From Parapedobacter sp035556095 (lineage in GTDB: Bacteria; Bacteroidota; Bacteroidia; Sphingobacteriales; Sphingobacteriaceae), in NCBI RefSeq assembly GCF_035556095.1, contig NZ_DATMFT010000025.1:62001-126000 (forward strand): DNA of 64,000 bases, given 5' to 3'. The notes under the pieces were generated by a model. That model did not search any database. It had not been told where the DNA came from and saw only the letters and a list, made by a program, of their open reading frames with translations. The translations under genes were made by a program, and so were the position numbers. Below are positions 8,672 through 16,903 of this stretch, piece by piece. Positions within the stretch are counted from its first letter, which is position 1. Every line of letters starts with the position of its first letter.

Positions 8672-8847
8672 ATAAAAACACCTCTAAAATATACTAGGTT
8701 TGACTCGCTACTCAAGCATTATTTTGATCAATCTGTGTTTATATCAGTTATCGCAAACCTAGAGAAAATGTTTCATTTACGTAGTCGCTTACGCGGTAAT
8801 TTTTACGAAAACGTTGTAGCAGACGAGTATAGAAAGTTAAAATAACC

Positions 8848-8855
8848 TATATTTG
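8848..8855 (+). promoter_or_regulatory. Bacteroidota -7 box TATATTTG
   Basis: TATATTTG fits the TAnnTTTG -7 consensus of the Bacteroidota primary sigma factor. It lies 25 bp before the chosen ATG (8880) of the aspartyl protease gene and argues against the longer start at 8853, which would fall inside the box. Confidence 0.5.
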
Positions 8856-8879
8856 AATAACAAACGTAAAGGCACTACA

Positions 8880-10079
8880 ATGAAAGCCTTACCGATTATA
8901 GCCCCCCTACTAATCGCCAGCATCTTTGTCGCGACAGGAGCGCGCGCGCAGGAAGAGTTCATCCCGCCCCCATCCCAAGAGCTGACCACGTTACCGTTTT
9001 CGTTGGCCGCTGAAAGCGTCATCCTCGTCAAAGGCATATTGGTGGGCACCCCCGATACATTGAACTTTATCCTCGATACAGGAAGTAGTGGTATTTCATT
9101 GGATTCGACTACCGCCAGCAGCCTTGGTTTTGTACCCGAAGAGTCGGACATCAATATCCGTGGCATTGCCGGCGTCCGAAAGGCCAAGTTTTTGTATGCC
9201 AAACAACTCAAACTCAATGACCTCATTGTAGACAGCCTCAACTTCCATATCAACGACTATGAGTTCCTATCGTATGTTTATGGCGCACGTATCGACGGCG
9301 TCATTGGCTACTCGCTGTTAAGCCGCTATATTCTGAAAATCGATTATGACGACCAGGAGATGACCATCTGTTCGCAGGGCACCATCAAATATCCGCGTGG
9401 GGGCCACCTATTGCGGCCGTTCATCCGTACCCTTCCTGTGCACAGCGCCCAGCTGAAAGACCACCGCAGAATCAGATCCCGTTTCCTTTTCGACATCGGG
9501 GCTGGGCTATCGTTGGTTTTGTCGAAGGAGTTCGAAACGGATAGTTCGGTCATGCGCAAGAAGCGTAAACGCTTTCCCATAGAAGCACATGGCGTGGGTG
9601 GGAAACTAGGCATGGAAATGACGCTCGTGAAGGATTTCCGGTTAGGCCCCTATCGTTTCCGCAATGTTCCTACCATGATATTTGAAGATGAATTCAATGT
9701 GACGTCCTATCCCTACCTCGGGGGGCTTATCGGCAACCAGATTCTGAAACGCTTCAACCTTATTATCAACTACCAGCGTCGTGAAATCCACCTCAAACCA
9801 AACTCGTTGTACCGCGAGCCGTTCGAGTATTCCTATTCCGGCATGGAACTCTATTACGTCGATGGTAATATCGTGGTGGGCTCCATCATTAAAGCCTCAC
9901 CAGCGGCTATAGCGGGCATTGAAAAAGGCGATATCGTCATCGCAGTCGATAATAATGCCAACCAAAATTTCACCCAATATAAAAAGGCGTTGACATCGGC
10001 CAAGAAGCGAGTACGGCTTATTATACGGCGCGACGAGAAGCTGATGGAAATTGAGGTCAAGCTGATGAGTCTATTATAA
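8880..10079 (+). CDS. Secreted retropepsin-like aspartyl protease with C-terminal PDZ domain
   Basis: 399-residue protein with a signal peptide (MKALPIIAPLLIASIFVATGARAQ). The first aspartyl-protease lobe (~35-150) has the catalytic motif FILDTGSSGISLDS. The second lobe (~190-320) has FLFDIGAGLSLVLS, where DIG replaces the canonical DTG. A PDZ-like domain (~330-399) includes SPAAIAGIEKGDIVIAVDN. This architecture is widespread in Bacteroidota and probably works in the periplasm; substrates are unknown. The start at 8880 follows a TATATTTG box. The DUF2157 gene follows after 51 bp and may be co-transcribed. Confidence 0.85.
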   Translation: MKALPIIAPLLIASIFVATGARAQEEFIPPPSQELTTLPFSLAAESVILVKGILVGTPDTLNFILDTGSSGISLDSTTASSLGFVPEESDINIRGIAGVRKAKFLYAKQLKLNDLIVDSLNFHINDYEFLSYVYGARIDGVIGYSLLSRYILKIDYDDQEMTICSQGTIKYPRGGHLLRPFIRTLPVHSAQLKDHRRIRSRFLFDIGAGLSLVLSKEFETDSSVMRKKRKRFPIEAHGVGGKLGMEMTLVKDFRLGPYRFRNVPTMIFEDEFNVTSYPYLGGLIGNQILKRFNLIINYQRREIHLKPNSLYREPFEYSYSGMELYYVDGNIVVGSIIKASPAAIAGIEKGDIVIAVDNNANQNFTQYKKALTSAKKRVRLIIRRDEKLMEIEVKLMSLL

Positions 10080-10130
10080 GCAACGAGGTATGCCGATTAT
10101 TTCTACCTTAGTGGTTGAAAAAGGTGATAG

Positions 10131-11174
10131 GTGAAAAAATTAACGGTCAGCAAACAGGAGAAAGAAACATTAGACGAAGCCATCACGCACTGGCGGGAGA
10201 CCGGATTGATTGACAATACTTCGGCCGATCGGTTGAGTGAATCGTATGAGGTGAAGGGGTTCGACTGGAAAAGGCTCGCCCAGTACGCATTCTGGGTCGC
10301 CCTTTCGTGCGTGGTGTTGGCTTTCCTCTCGTTATTTGCCGACCAGCTGGTGCTCCGTTGGATCGAGCGGTTGTACGACACGCCCGATGTAGTTATCTGT
10401 ATTTTCTGCTTGTTACTAGCCGTTGTATGCTATGCATGGGGGTTCCGTAATAAGCGCAAGCATCCCGACAAGACGTTTAGTAACGAGGCCCTGATGGCGC
10501 TTGGCGTATTCGCCACGGCTGCCTTCATTGGCTATTTCGGCAAAATAGTCGACAAAGGATCGGGGCACTTTTCGCTGCTGTTTCTCGCTTCGGTGGTGAT
10601 TTACGGCGTACTCTCGGTAAAGCTATCTTCAAAACTAATCTGGATATTCACACTGGTTGCTTTTGGCGTATGGTTTGCAACTGAAACAGCTTATCACAGC
10701 AACTGGGGGTTCCGTTTTTGGGGCATGAACTACCCACTACGCTTTACGCTGTTTGGCGCGTTGCTCACGGCATTTGCGCTGTTCTGGCAACACCGAGTCA
10801 AACCAATCAGCCAATTCCAGCAGCTCACGTATATCATCGGACTTACCTACTTGATGACTGCACTATGGTTGCTGTCCATATTCGGCAATTACAGCGACCT
10901 GGACCTTTGGTCGCAGGTGCGGCAGTGGCACATTTTCTATTGGGGCTTATTATCGTCGGCAGTATCGCTGGGCCTGGCTTGGTACGGGTTGAAAAAGCAC
11001 GATAATGTGGCCCGCGAATTCGGCATTGTCTTTTTGATTATCAACATTTATACCCGGTTTTTTGAGTACTTATGGGATAACATCAACCGGGCTGTTTTTT
11101 TCCTGTTACTCGCGCTATCCTTTTGGTACATCGGCCGCTGGGCCGAGCGGATATGGCGCAAGGGGATAAAATAA
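10131..11174 (+). CDS. DUF2157 domain-containing membrane protein
   Basis: 347 residues starting at a GTG. A soluble N-terminal stretch of ~50 residues (WRETGLIDNTSADRLSESYE) is the DUF2157 signature, followed by about ten hydrophobic helices that fill the rest. The function of the family is unknown. A possible hairpin (GGGTGC/GCACCC) overlaps the stop region and faces the convergent yceI gene. Confidence 0.8.
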   Translation: MKKLTVSKQEKETLDEAITHWRETGLIDNTSADRLSESYEVKGFDWKRLAQYAFWVALSCVVLAFLSLFADQLVLRWIERLYDTPDVVICIFCLLLAVVCYAWGFRNKRKHPDKTFSNEALMALGVFATAAFIGYFGKIVDKGSGHFSLLFLASVVIYGVLSVKLSSKLIWIFTLVAFGVWFATETAYHSNWGFRFWGMNYPLRFTLFGALLTAFALFWQHRVKPISQFQQLTYIIGLTYLMTALWLLSIFGNYSDLDLWSQVRQWHIFYWGLLSSAVSLGLAWYGLKKHDNVAREFGIVFLIINIYTRFFEYLWDNINRAVFFLLLALSFWYIGRWAERIWRKGIK

Positions 11175-11196
11175 GGGTGCGCAGATTGGCACCCCT
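11174..11196. terminator. Possible bidirectional terminator between DUF2157 gene and yceI
   Basis: Inverted repeat AAGGGTGC / GCACCCCTT with an 8-base loop lies between two convergent genes. The T tract after it is weak on both strands, so termination strength is uncertain. Confidence 0.4.
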
Positions 11197-11225
11197 TTAC
11201 CGAATTTGCTTAGCGCCTGAGGTTC

Positions 11226-11756
11226 TTATTGTTTAACAAACTGAACGCTTGCCTGTATTTTCACGTCGTCGCTCACCACTACCGCACCGGCTTCGGTAAC
11301 GGCGCTCCACGTCAAACCGAATTCCTTGCGGCTGATCTTGCCTGACACCTCAAACCCGGCCTTGAAATTACCATATGGGTCGGTCACCGTGCCGCCAAAC
11401 TCCACATCGAATTTCACGGGCTTCGTAGTTCCCCCGATAGTCAGGTCGCCACGCAATACAAACTCATCACTGCCCTTTTCTTCAATGGAAGTTGATGCGA
11501 ACGTTATCTGCGGATGATTCGTCGCATCGAAGAAGTCGGCCGATTTCAAGTGCTCATCACGCTGCGATTGGTTGGTGTCGATGCTCGTTGTATCGATGGT
11601 GAAATCTACCTTACCGGTGGTAAAGTCATCTTCGTTTTCCGTCACCACCGTTCCGTCGAACGACCGGAAATAACCGGTAACTGTCGTGATGACCAAATGT
11701 TTCACCTTGAATGCTACCTCTGAGTGGGTAGGGTCTAACTTCCATGTTGTTGCCAT
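11226..11756 (-). CDS. YceI family protein
   Basis: 176-residue protein with the YceI lipocalin-like fold, which binds polyisoprenoid-type lipids in characterised members. Family motifs are WKLDPTHSEVAFKVKHL at the N terminus, VDFTIDTTSIDTNQSQRDEHLKSADFFD in the middle, and the DLTIGGTTKPVKFDVEF strand with the C-terminal SRKEFGLTWS. No signal peptide is present, so this copy is probably cytoplasmic. A TACCTTTG -7 box lies 27-34 bp upstream. Length and motifs are typical. Confidence 0.93.
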   Translation of the reverse strand: MATTWKLDPTHSEVAFKVKHLVITTVTGYFRSFDGTVVTENEDDFTTGKVDFTIDTTSIDTNQSQRDEHLKSADFFDATNHPQITFASTSIEEKGSDEFVLRGDLTIGGTTKPVKFDVEFGGTVTDPYGNFKAGFEVSGKISRKEFGLTWSAVTEAGAVVVSDDVKIQASVQFVKQ

Positions 11757-11782
11757 AATGTCTTTTTTTAACTAGTTCGATG

Positions 11783-11790
11783 CAAAGGTA
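11783..11790 (-). promoter_or_regulatory. -7 box TACCTTTG of yceI
   Basis: Minus-strand TACCTTTG matches TAnnTTTG and would give a ~20-nt leader with an A-rich stretch (TTAAAAAAAGACATT) before the yceI ATG. No clear -33 TTTG was found. Confidence 0.5.
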
Positions 11791-11901
11791 CGTCCTGTTT
11801 CTTAAGCAGGCATTGAACTAGATTAAGTTCTTCATTTAGACAGAACAATCTTAATGGCAACTGGTTTTACCAACGTTTTTTATAGCGGTTGCTACCGAGA
11901 G

Positions 11902-12318
11902 TTAGCCCACCTTCACGTCATAAGTGATGTCCACGCCGCCGGCTGCGAGCATATCGTGAACCGAACAATATTTCTTTACCGCCAGTTCCGCTGCCTTCCC
12001 GGCTTTCACGGGATCGATGTCGCCTTTGAGGGAAAACGAGATGTGAATGCTTGTAAATACATTAGGAATGGCCTCCCGCCGTTCGCCCTCCACGTTGATT
12101 TGCAAATCGTCTATTTGCTGACGCTGCTTTTTGAGGATGCTCACCAAATCCAGCGCACTGCATGAGCCTAGCGCCATCAACACCAATTCCATGGGCCGTG
12201 CGCCCAGCCCTTCGCCGCCGATATCGGGCGAGCCGTCGATATGCACCTTTACCGGAGTGGTGTCGCTGCTGCCCTCAAAGTGGACCGCATCGTTGACTTT
12301 ACTTAACTTGATATTCAT
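11902..12318 (-). CDS. OsmC family protein
   Basis: 138-residue OsmC/Ohr-superfamily protein, thiol-dependent peroxidases active on organic hydroperoxides. It shows PMELVLMALGSCSALDLVSILKKQRQ with the first conserved Cys, and AAELAVKKYCSVHDML with the second. The longer open frame (to 12510) is not used: the ATG at 12318 begins the conserved domain and overlaps the metZ stop as ATGA, indicating coupled translation. Pairing with metZ hints at a role in thiol or sulfur-species chemistry, which is inference. Confidence 0.9.
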   Translation of the reverse strand: MNIKLSKVNDAVHFEGSSDTTPVKVHIDGSPDIGGEGLGARPMELVLMALGSCSALDLVSILKKQRQQIDDLQINVEGERREAIPNVFTSIHISFSLKGDIDPVKAGKAAELAVKKYCSVHDMLAAGGVDITYDVKVG

Positions 12319-13487
12319 GACTTGCTGTTCGTTAGTGCCTGTTCGAGATCGTCGATGATATCCGCCACATCTTCCAACCCCACCGAGATGCGTATACTGC
12401 CCGGCTGGATGCCAAGCTGCAGCCGTTCGGCCTCGGTCAGCTTGGAGTGGGTAGTGGATGTCGGGTGTGTCGCGATACTGCGCGAATCGCCCAAGTTGGA
12501 CGTGATGCAAAGCATCTTCAACGCATCAAGGAACCGTTTGGCCCGGTCGTATCCGCCTTTGAGCACAAAGGTCACAACGCCACCACCAGCCTTCATCTGC
12601 TTCTTCGCAAGCGCATACTGCGGGTGCGAGGGCAGGAACGGGTAGCGTACCGTTTCCACCTCGGGGTTTGCTTCCAACGCTTCGGCCACAGCCAGTGCGT
12701 TGCTGCAATGGCGGTCCATCCGCAAGCCCAGTGTTTCGAGGCTTTTGGATAAAAGCCAGGCATTGAACGGTGCGAGCGACGGACCCGTATGGCGGATGAA
12801 AAACATAAGCTCATCAATCAATTCCTGTTTGCCTACCACCACACCGCCGAGCACACGCCCCTGGCCATCCATGTATTTGGTGGCCGAATGGCTCACCAGG
12901 TCAAACCCATATTGGATGGGTTTCTGAAGATACGGTGTAGCAAAGCAGTTGTCTACGTTGAGGATGATATCGGGATATTTCTCTTTGAACTTGCCCAGCC
13001 ATTCCAGATCCACCAGTTCCAATCCGGGATTGGATGGTGTCTCGAGGAAAATCATCCGTGTATTGGGCTGGATGGCCTGTTCCCATGTTTCCGGATGGGC
13101 GGCATCCACATAGGTGGTGGTGATGCCCCACCGGGGGAACAATTTGGTGAAGAGTTGATGGGTGGAGCCAAATACTGCCCGGCACGACACGATGTGGTCG
13201 CCGCTTTTCAGCAGTGCCGCAAACGATGCAAACACCGCAGCCATGCCCGATGAGAATGCAAGGCCCGCCTCGGCACCTTCCATGGCACATACCTTATTGA
13301 TAAATTCGGTGGTATTCGGGTTTGAGTAACGGGAATACACATTTCCCTGTTCTTCTTCAGCAAATATAGCACGGCTCTGCTCAGCGTCGTCGAAAATAAA
13401 GCTGGATGTAAGGTAGAGGGGTACCGCATGTTCCCGATAGGGAGAGCGGTCGGCCTGTTCGCGGATGGCCTTTGTTTGTTCGTTCAT
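12315..13487 (-). CDS. metZ: O-succinylhomoserine sulfhydrylase (Cys/Met metabolism PLP enzyme)
   Basis: 390-residue PLP-dependent enzyme of the trans-sulfuration family, which makes homocysteine from an activated homoserine and sulfide. The PLP-lysine lies in VSHSATKYMDGQGRVLGG, a context typical of MetZ, preceded by SSGMAAVFASFAALLKSGDH and the Tyr/Arg of NVYSRYSNPN. The C-terminal LGDSRSIATHPTSTTHS is also conserved. Start MNEQTKAIRE at 13487 is favoured by a TAGATTTG -7 box 18 bp upstream. It is translationally coupled to osmC. Cystathionine gamma-synthase or lyase activity cannot be excluded by sequence alone. Confidence 0.9.
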   Translation of the reverse strand: MNEQTKAIREQADRSPYREHAVPLYLTSSFIFDDAEQSRAIFAEEEQGNVYSRYSNPNTTEFINKVCAMEGAEAGLAFSSGMAAVFASFAALLKSGDHIVSCRAVFGSTHQLFTKLFPRWGITTTYVDAAHPETWEQAIQPNTRMIFLETPSNPGLELVDLEWLGKFKEKYPDIILNVDNCFATPYLQKPIQYGFDLVSHSATKYMDGQGRVLGGVVVGKQELIDELMFFIRHTGPSLAPFNAWLLSKSLETLGLRMDRHCSNALAVAEALEANPEVETVRYPFLPSHPQYALAKKQMKAGGGVVTFVLKGGYDRAKRFLDALKMLCITSNLGDSRSIATHPTSTTHSKLTEAERLQLGIQPGSIRISVGLEDVADIIDDLEQALTNSKS

Positions 13488-13504
13488 TTCCAATCTTAGT
13501 GAGG

Positions 13505-13512
13505 CAAATCTA
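13505..13512 (-). promoter_or_regulatory. -7 box TAGATTTG of metZ
   Basis: Minus-strand TAGATTTG is followed 17 nt later by the metZ ATG (13487). ACTTTGG just upstream lies too close to be a standard -33 element. It supports the short metZ start. Confidence 0.5.
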
Positions 13513-13554
13513 GCCAAAGTCACGTGGAAATGCAAATTGCCTGCCCCCTGTTTT

Positions 13555-13989
13555 TCAGCCTTTCTTGGTCTTTAGCTGATGGTCTAGCGAATAGGGCCCC
13601 GACCCGACAACGAGGAAAACGAGGAGCAGTGCCAAGACCACCAATGAAACCCACAGTTCTGAATTAAGGAAGGTGAGCCCCCGGGTTATGTTCACGAAAA
13701 ATACGGCAACAAACAACACGGGCAGTTGGAACGCCACGGCCAAGCGCGTGGTCAACCCTAGCGCGATGAGGATACCGCCTACGAGGTGTGCGAAAGCGAC
13801 ATAATGGACGGCACCCCACGTATAGACCTGGATATGGGCGTCTTCGATCAACTGTCTCAAGGCCTGTGTGTCAGCAAGAAACGTTACACCCTTCAGGAAA
13901 ATAACAATACCCAAACCAATGCGGATAATATCTAGCCAACGGGGGTGGTGGGCATCGCCCCAGTACTCGATTTTTTCGATGACATTCAT
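13555..13989 (-). CDS. DoxX family membrane protein
   Basis: 144-residue protein with four hydrophobic helices (~22-40, 60-80, 85-103, 113-130). The first contains RIGLGIVIFLKGVTFL, and AHLVGGILIALGLTTRLA is the central DoxX-family feature. DoxX-like proteins are small membrane proteins of varied, mostly unproven roles, often redox related. It lies between metZ and pdhB on the same strand but is separated from pdhB by a hairpin terminator, so it probably has its own transcript. Confidence 0.85.
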   Translation of the reverse strand: MNVIEKIEYWGDAHHPRWLDIIRIGLGIVIFLKGVTFLADTQALRQLIEDAHIQVYTWGAVHYVAFAHLVGGILIALGLTTRLAVAFQLPVLFVAVFFVNITRGLTFLNSELWVSLVVLALLLVFLVVGSGPYSLDHQLKTKKG

Positions 13990-14013
13990 AATAGGTCTCC
14001 TTTCCGGTTAGAC

Positions 14014-14048
14014 AACAAAAAAGCCAGCTTTTTGTTTGAAAGCCGGCT
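14014..14048 (-). terminator. Intrinsic terminator after pdhB
   Basis: On the minus strand AGCCGGCTTTC pairs with AAAGCTGGCT across a short A-rich loop and is followed by TTTTTTGTTG. It lies 28 bp after the pdhB stop and marks the end of that transcript. Confidence 0.8.
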
Positions 14049-14076
14049 CCGTTTATTTTGTTTTACCGTTAACCGG

Positions 14077-15063
14077 CTATTTCTTGATGTACATCACTTC
14101 CTTTACGGCTTTGACCACACGTTCCACATTAGGCAGGGCTGCCTGCAACAACGTGGGGGCATACGGCAGGGGCACATCGGCCGACGCGATCCGCACCACC
14201 GGCGCATCCAGGTAGTCGAACGCATCGCGCTGTACCTTGTATGCAATTTCGGACGATATCGATGCCAGCGGCCATGCTTCTTCCACAATCACCAAGCGAT
14301 TGGTCCGTTTCACCGACTCGATGATCGCACCGTAATCGATAGGGCGAACCGTACGCAAGTTGATGAGATCAACGTCGATTCCTTCTTTTGTCAATTCCTC
14401 GACAGCCGGCTCTACTACCCGCGGCAGCATTTTGCCGAATGTCACGACGGTTACGTCGTTGCCTGATTTCACGGTATGCGCCTTGCCAAGCTCAAGGTAA
14501 TATTCCTCTTCCGGCACCTCGCCTTTATCGCCGTACATCACTTCCGATTCCATGAAGATGACCGGGTCGGGATCAATGATGGATTGTTTCAGCAGCCCTT
14601 TGGCATCGTAGGGATTCGCTGGCACCACGACTTTGAGGCCCGGCGTATTGGCATACCAGTTTTCAAAGTTTTGGGAGTGCTGGGCGGCGAGTTGTCCGGC
14701 ATTGCCCGTAGGGCCACGAAATACAATAGGGATGGGAAACTGCCCACCGCTCATGGAATTCATTTTGGCGGCGGAGTTAATTACCTGGTCTATAGCAACC
14801 AATGAAAAGTTAAACGTCATGAATTCGATAATGGGCTTCAGCCCGTTCATGGCGGCACCGATGCCTATCCCGGCAAATCCCAGTTCGGAGATGGGTGTAT
14901 CAATGACGCGCTTGGGGCCAAACTCATCCAGCATCCCCTGGCTCACCTTGTAGGCACCGTTGTATTCGGCCACCTCTTCACCCATCAAAAAAATCTTTTC
15001 GTCTTTGCGCATCTCTTCGTTCATCGCTTCACGAAGCGCTTCCCTGAATTGTATTTCTCTCAT
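14077..15063 (-). CDS. pdhB: Pyruvate dehydrogenase E1 component, beta subunit
   Basis: 328-residue beta chain of the heterotetrameric E1 that decarboxylates pyruvate with thiamine diphosphate. Motifs include the N-terminal REALREAMNEEMRKDEKIFLMGEEVAEYNGAYKVSQG with the ThDP-activating Glu, DTPISELGFAGIGIGAAM, and the C-terminal transketolase domain with VIVEEAWPLASISSEIA. Length and start (MREIQFREAL) are standard. The alpha subunit and E2 are not in this window, as is common in Bacteroidota. A hairpin terminator follows, and the leader contains two direct copies of GACAACGATA. Confidence 0.95.
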   Translation of the reverse strand: MREIQFREALREAMNEEMRKDEKIFLMGEEVAEYNGAYKVSQGMLDEFGPKRVIDTPISELGFAGIGIGAAMNGLKPIIEFMTFNFSLVAIDQVINSAAKMNSMSGGQFPIPIVFRGPTGNAGQLAAQHSQNFENWYANTPGLKVVVPANPYDAKGLLKQSIIDPDPVIFMESEVMYGDKGEVPEEEYYLELGKAHTVKSGNDVTVVTFGKMLPRVVEPAVEELTKEGIDVDLINLRTVRPIDYGAIIESVKRTNRLVIVEEAWPLASISSEIAYKVQRDAFDYLDAPVVRIASADVPLPYAPTLLQAALPNVERVVKAVKEVMYIKK

Positions 15064-15071
15064 CGGTTGTT

Positions 15072-15121
15072 TATCGTTGTCGACAGTATATCGTTGTCAA
15101 AAAATATAGCATGCAAACCTA
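15072..15121 (-). promoter_or_regulatory. pdhB leader: -7 box and direct repeat
   Basis: Minus-strand TAGGTTTG (15114-15121) fits the -7 consensus. Downstream in the leader, GACAACGATA occurs twice (15089-15098 and 15072-15081), starting 17 bp apart. This could be a tandem operator for pdhB; no regulator is identified. Confidence 0.35.
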
Positions 15122-15155
15122 CTACAAAAAATCGACATTTTTGAACCGGTTTCTG

Positions 15156-15800
15156 TCAAATTTTTGTGTTTAAGCGGTGTTCAGGCCATTCCATGTTGCG
15201 CGTAAAGTTCATGAGCCAGCGATTGAGGTTTTCGACGGCCTGCGCGAGTTGCCAGCTCGCCTTATTGCGGCGCTCCACATAGTTGGATATTGCACGTACC
15301 TGGAGCGCCGGTATACCGAAGTGCTGGGCCGCTTGGAACACCGCCGCCCCTTCCATGCTTTCGACATCGGCCGATAAGCGTTCGACAACAGCTTTGATGG
15401 CGGCGTCGTTACCGTGTACCGTATTCACGGTAATGCCTTTGCATGAGCGCAGGTTTTCGACCGATGGATGGGAATATCGGCTATAGAACGTACACGGTGT
15501 CAGTCCGGCAGCCTCACTGTCGATAAACCGCTCGCCGTCTTCAACGCCTAGCTCCGAAAAGATGTCCTCAACCACCCACACCACTTCGCCCAGTTGGATG
15601 GCGCGGTCAAAGCTGCCTGCCACGCCCACATTGAGCAACAGGTCGTAACGGGTACTGGCAAGCCGTTCGCCAAGTGCGAGCGCCGTTGCTACCATGCCTA
15701 CGCCGGTGATGAGCGTATCCATCCCCTGCCGTCGCTGCACCGGCAGACCAAGAAACGGTTTGATTTCCGCTTCCGTAGCTGCAATGACCAATACATCCAT
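15156..15800 (-). CDS. mqnB: Futalosine hydrolase
   Basis: 214-residue nucleosidase of the PNP/MTAN fold that splits futalosine to dehypoxanthinyl futalosine and hypoxanthine in the futalosine route to menaquinone. It shows VLVIAATEAEIKPFL at the start, LLNVGVAGSFDRAIQLGEVVWV in the purine-site loop, and the family motif DVESMEGAAVFQAA, whose Glu contacts the ribose, followed by VRAISNYVERRNKASW. It is divergent from lpxK with under 50 bp between starts. Menaquinone made here would feed the cytochrome bd oxidase encoded nearby. Confidence 0.9.
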   Translation of the reverse strand: MDVLVIAATEAEIKPFLGLPVQRRQGMDTLITGVGMVATALALGERLASTRYDLLLNVGVAGSFDRAIQLGEVVWVVEDIFSELGVEDGERFIDSEAAGLTPCTFYSRYSHPSVENLRSCKGITVNTVHGNDAAIKAVVERLSADVESMEGAAVFQAAQHFGIPALQVRAISNYVERRNKASWQLAQAVENLNRWLMNFTRNMEWPEHRLNTKI

Positions 15801-15833
15801 TTGCTTTTAACCACGAATGTAGGCAAAATGAAT

Positions 15834-15841
15834 TACTTTTG
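15834..15841 (+). promoter_or_regulatory. -7 box TACTTTTG of lpxK
   Basis: TACTTTTG ends 6 bp before the lpxK ATG at 15848, so the transcript is expected to begin at or next to the start codon. It also shows that the alternative TTG start at 15839, inside the box, is not used. Confidence 0.55.
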
Positions 15842-15847
15842 CCAGCA

Positions 15848-16900
15848 ATGGTTTATCTAAGGGTGCTTTTACTACCGTTCTCGCTGCTTTACGGGTTGGC
15901 AATCTGGATCCGCAATCGGCTATACGATTGGGGGTGGTTGCGGTCGGTGGCTTTCGACAGGTCCGTTATTGTAGTGGGCAACCTTGCCGTGGGTGGCACC
16001 GGTAAAAGCCCGATGACCGAATACCTCGTACGGTTGCTTTCTCCACGCGGACGCTTAGCCACGTTGAGCCGCGGTTATGGCCGGAAAACGAAGGGTTTTC
16101 TGGAAGTGATGCCTGATGACACTGCCCGTCGCAGCGGTGATGAACCGCTCCAATTCAAACGCAAGTTCCCTGAAGTCACGGTTGCCGTAGATGAAGACCG
16201 CGTAGACGGCGTATCGCGGTTGATCCGAAGTGGGCATGACATCATCGTGCTCGACGATGCCTACCAGCACCGGGCATTGCGGCCGGGATTTGCGATCCTG
16301 CTGTTCGATTACCATGCAATGAGTAAACCGAATTGGCTGCTGCCTGCTGGCAACTATCGCGACGCTTTCAAGGAACGCCGACGTGCCGATGTGATGGTGG
16401 TTACTAAAACCCCACTGGGAGCCACGGAAGCCGAAAAAGATCGTATCCGCAGGGGGCTTTCTACTGCACGCCATATCCCCATCTTGTTCGCGGGCATCGG
16501 TTATGGGTCGCTTACACGGGTACTGGCGAATGAATCCGGCGCGGCTGCCTTGCACCGTGATGCCGCAGTACTGCTCCTTACGGGGATTGCCAACCCAGCG
16601 CCCCTTTACGAGTACCTGTCGTCGCAAGTGTCGGAAATCGTGCACATGCGTTATGCCGATCACCACGACTATTCCACAGCCGACATCCACAAGGTTGTCC
16701 GCCGCTTCGGTGAAATAAATAATCCAGACAAACTGATCGTCACCACAGAAAAAGACGCACAACGACTGCGGGAACCGGCGATTTCGGATTTAATGGTGGG
16801 GCTACCCCTCTATATGGTTCCAATCCATCTGGAGTTTGACCCCAAGGATGAGGCTACCTTCCGTGAACGCGTATTAGCCTACTGCTCCAGGCCACATTAA
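15848..16900 (+). CDS. lpxK: Tetraacyldisaccharide 4'-kinase
   Basis: About 350-residue inner-membrane kinase that phosphorylates the 4' position of the lipid A disaccharide. An N-terminal hydrophobic helix (LRVLLLPFSLLYGLAIWI) anchors it. The Walker A is VVGNLAVGGTGKSPMTEYLV (~40-60), and the family segments YGRKTKGF, GDEPLQF and DIIVLDDAYQHRAL follow in order. The length is typical of Bacteroidota LpxK. I use the ATG at 15848 rather than the upstream TTG, because a -7 box overlaps the latter. It ends 3 bp from the convergent cydB stop. Confidence 0.95.
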   Translation: MVYLRVLLLPFSLLYGLAIWIRNRLYDWGWLRSVAFDRSVIVVGNLAVGGTGKSPMTEYLVRLLSPRGRLATLSRGYGRKTKGFLEVMPDDTARRSGDEPLQFKRKFPEVTVAVDEDRVDGVSRLIRSGHDIIVLDDAYQHRALRPGFAILLFDYHAMSKPNWLLPAGNYRDAFKERRRADVMVVTKTPLGATEAEKDRIRRGLSTARHIPILFAGIGYGSLTRVLANESGAAALHRDAAVLLLTGIANPAPLYEYLSSQVSEIVHMRYADHHDYSTADIHKVVRRFGEINNPDKLIVTTEKDAQRLREPAISDLMVGLPLYMVPIHLEFDPKDEATFRERVLAYCSRPH

Positions 16901-16903
16901 TAG

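Noticed and set aside
12319..12510. Longer OsmC protein
   Set aside because: This stretch is the metZ coding region in another frame; the ATGA overlap at 12315-12318 marks the real start.
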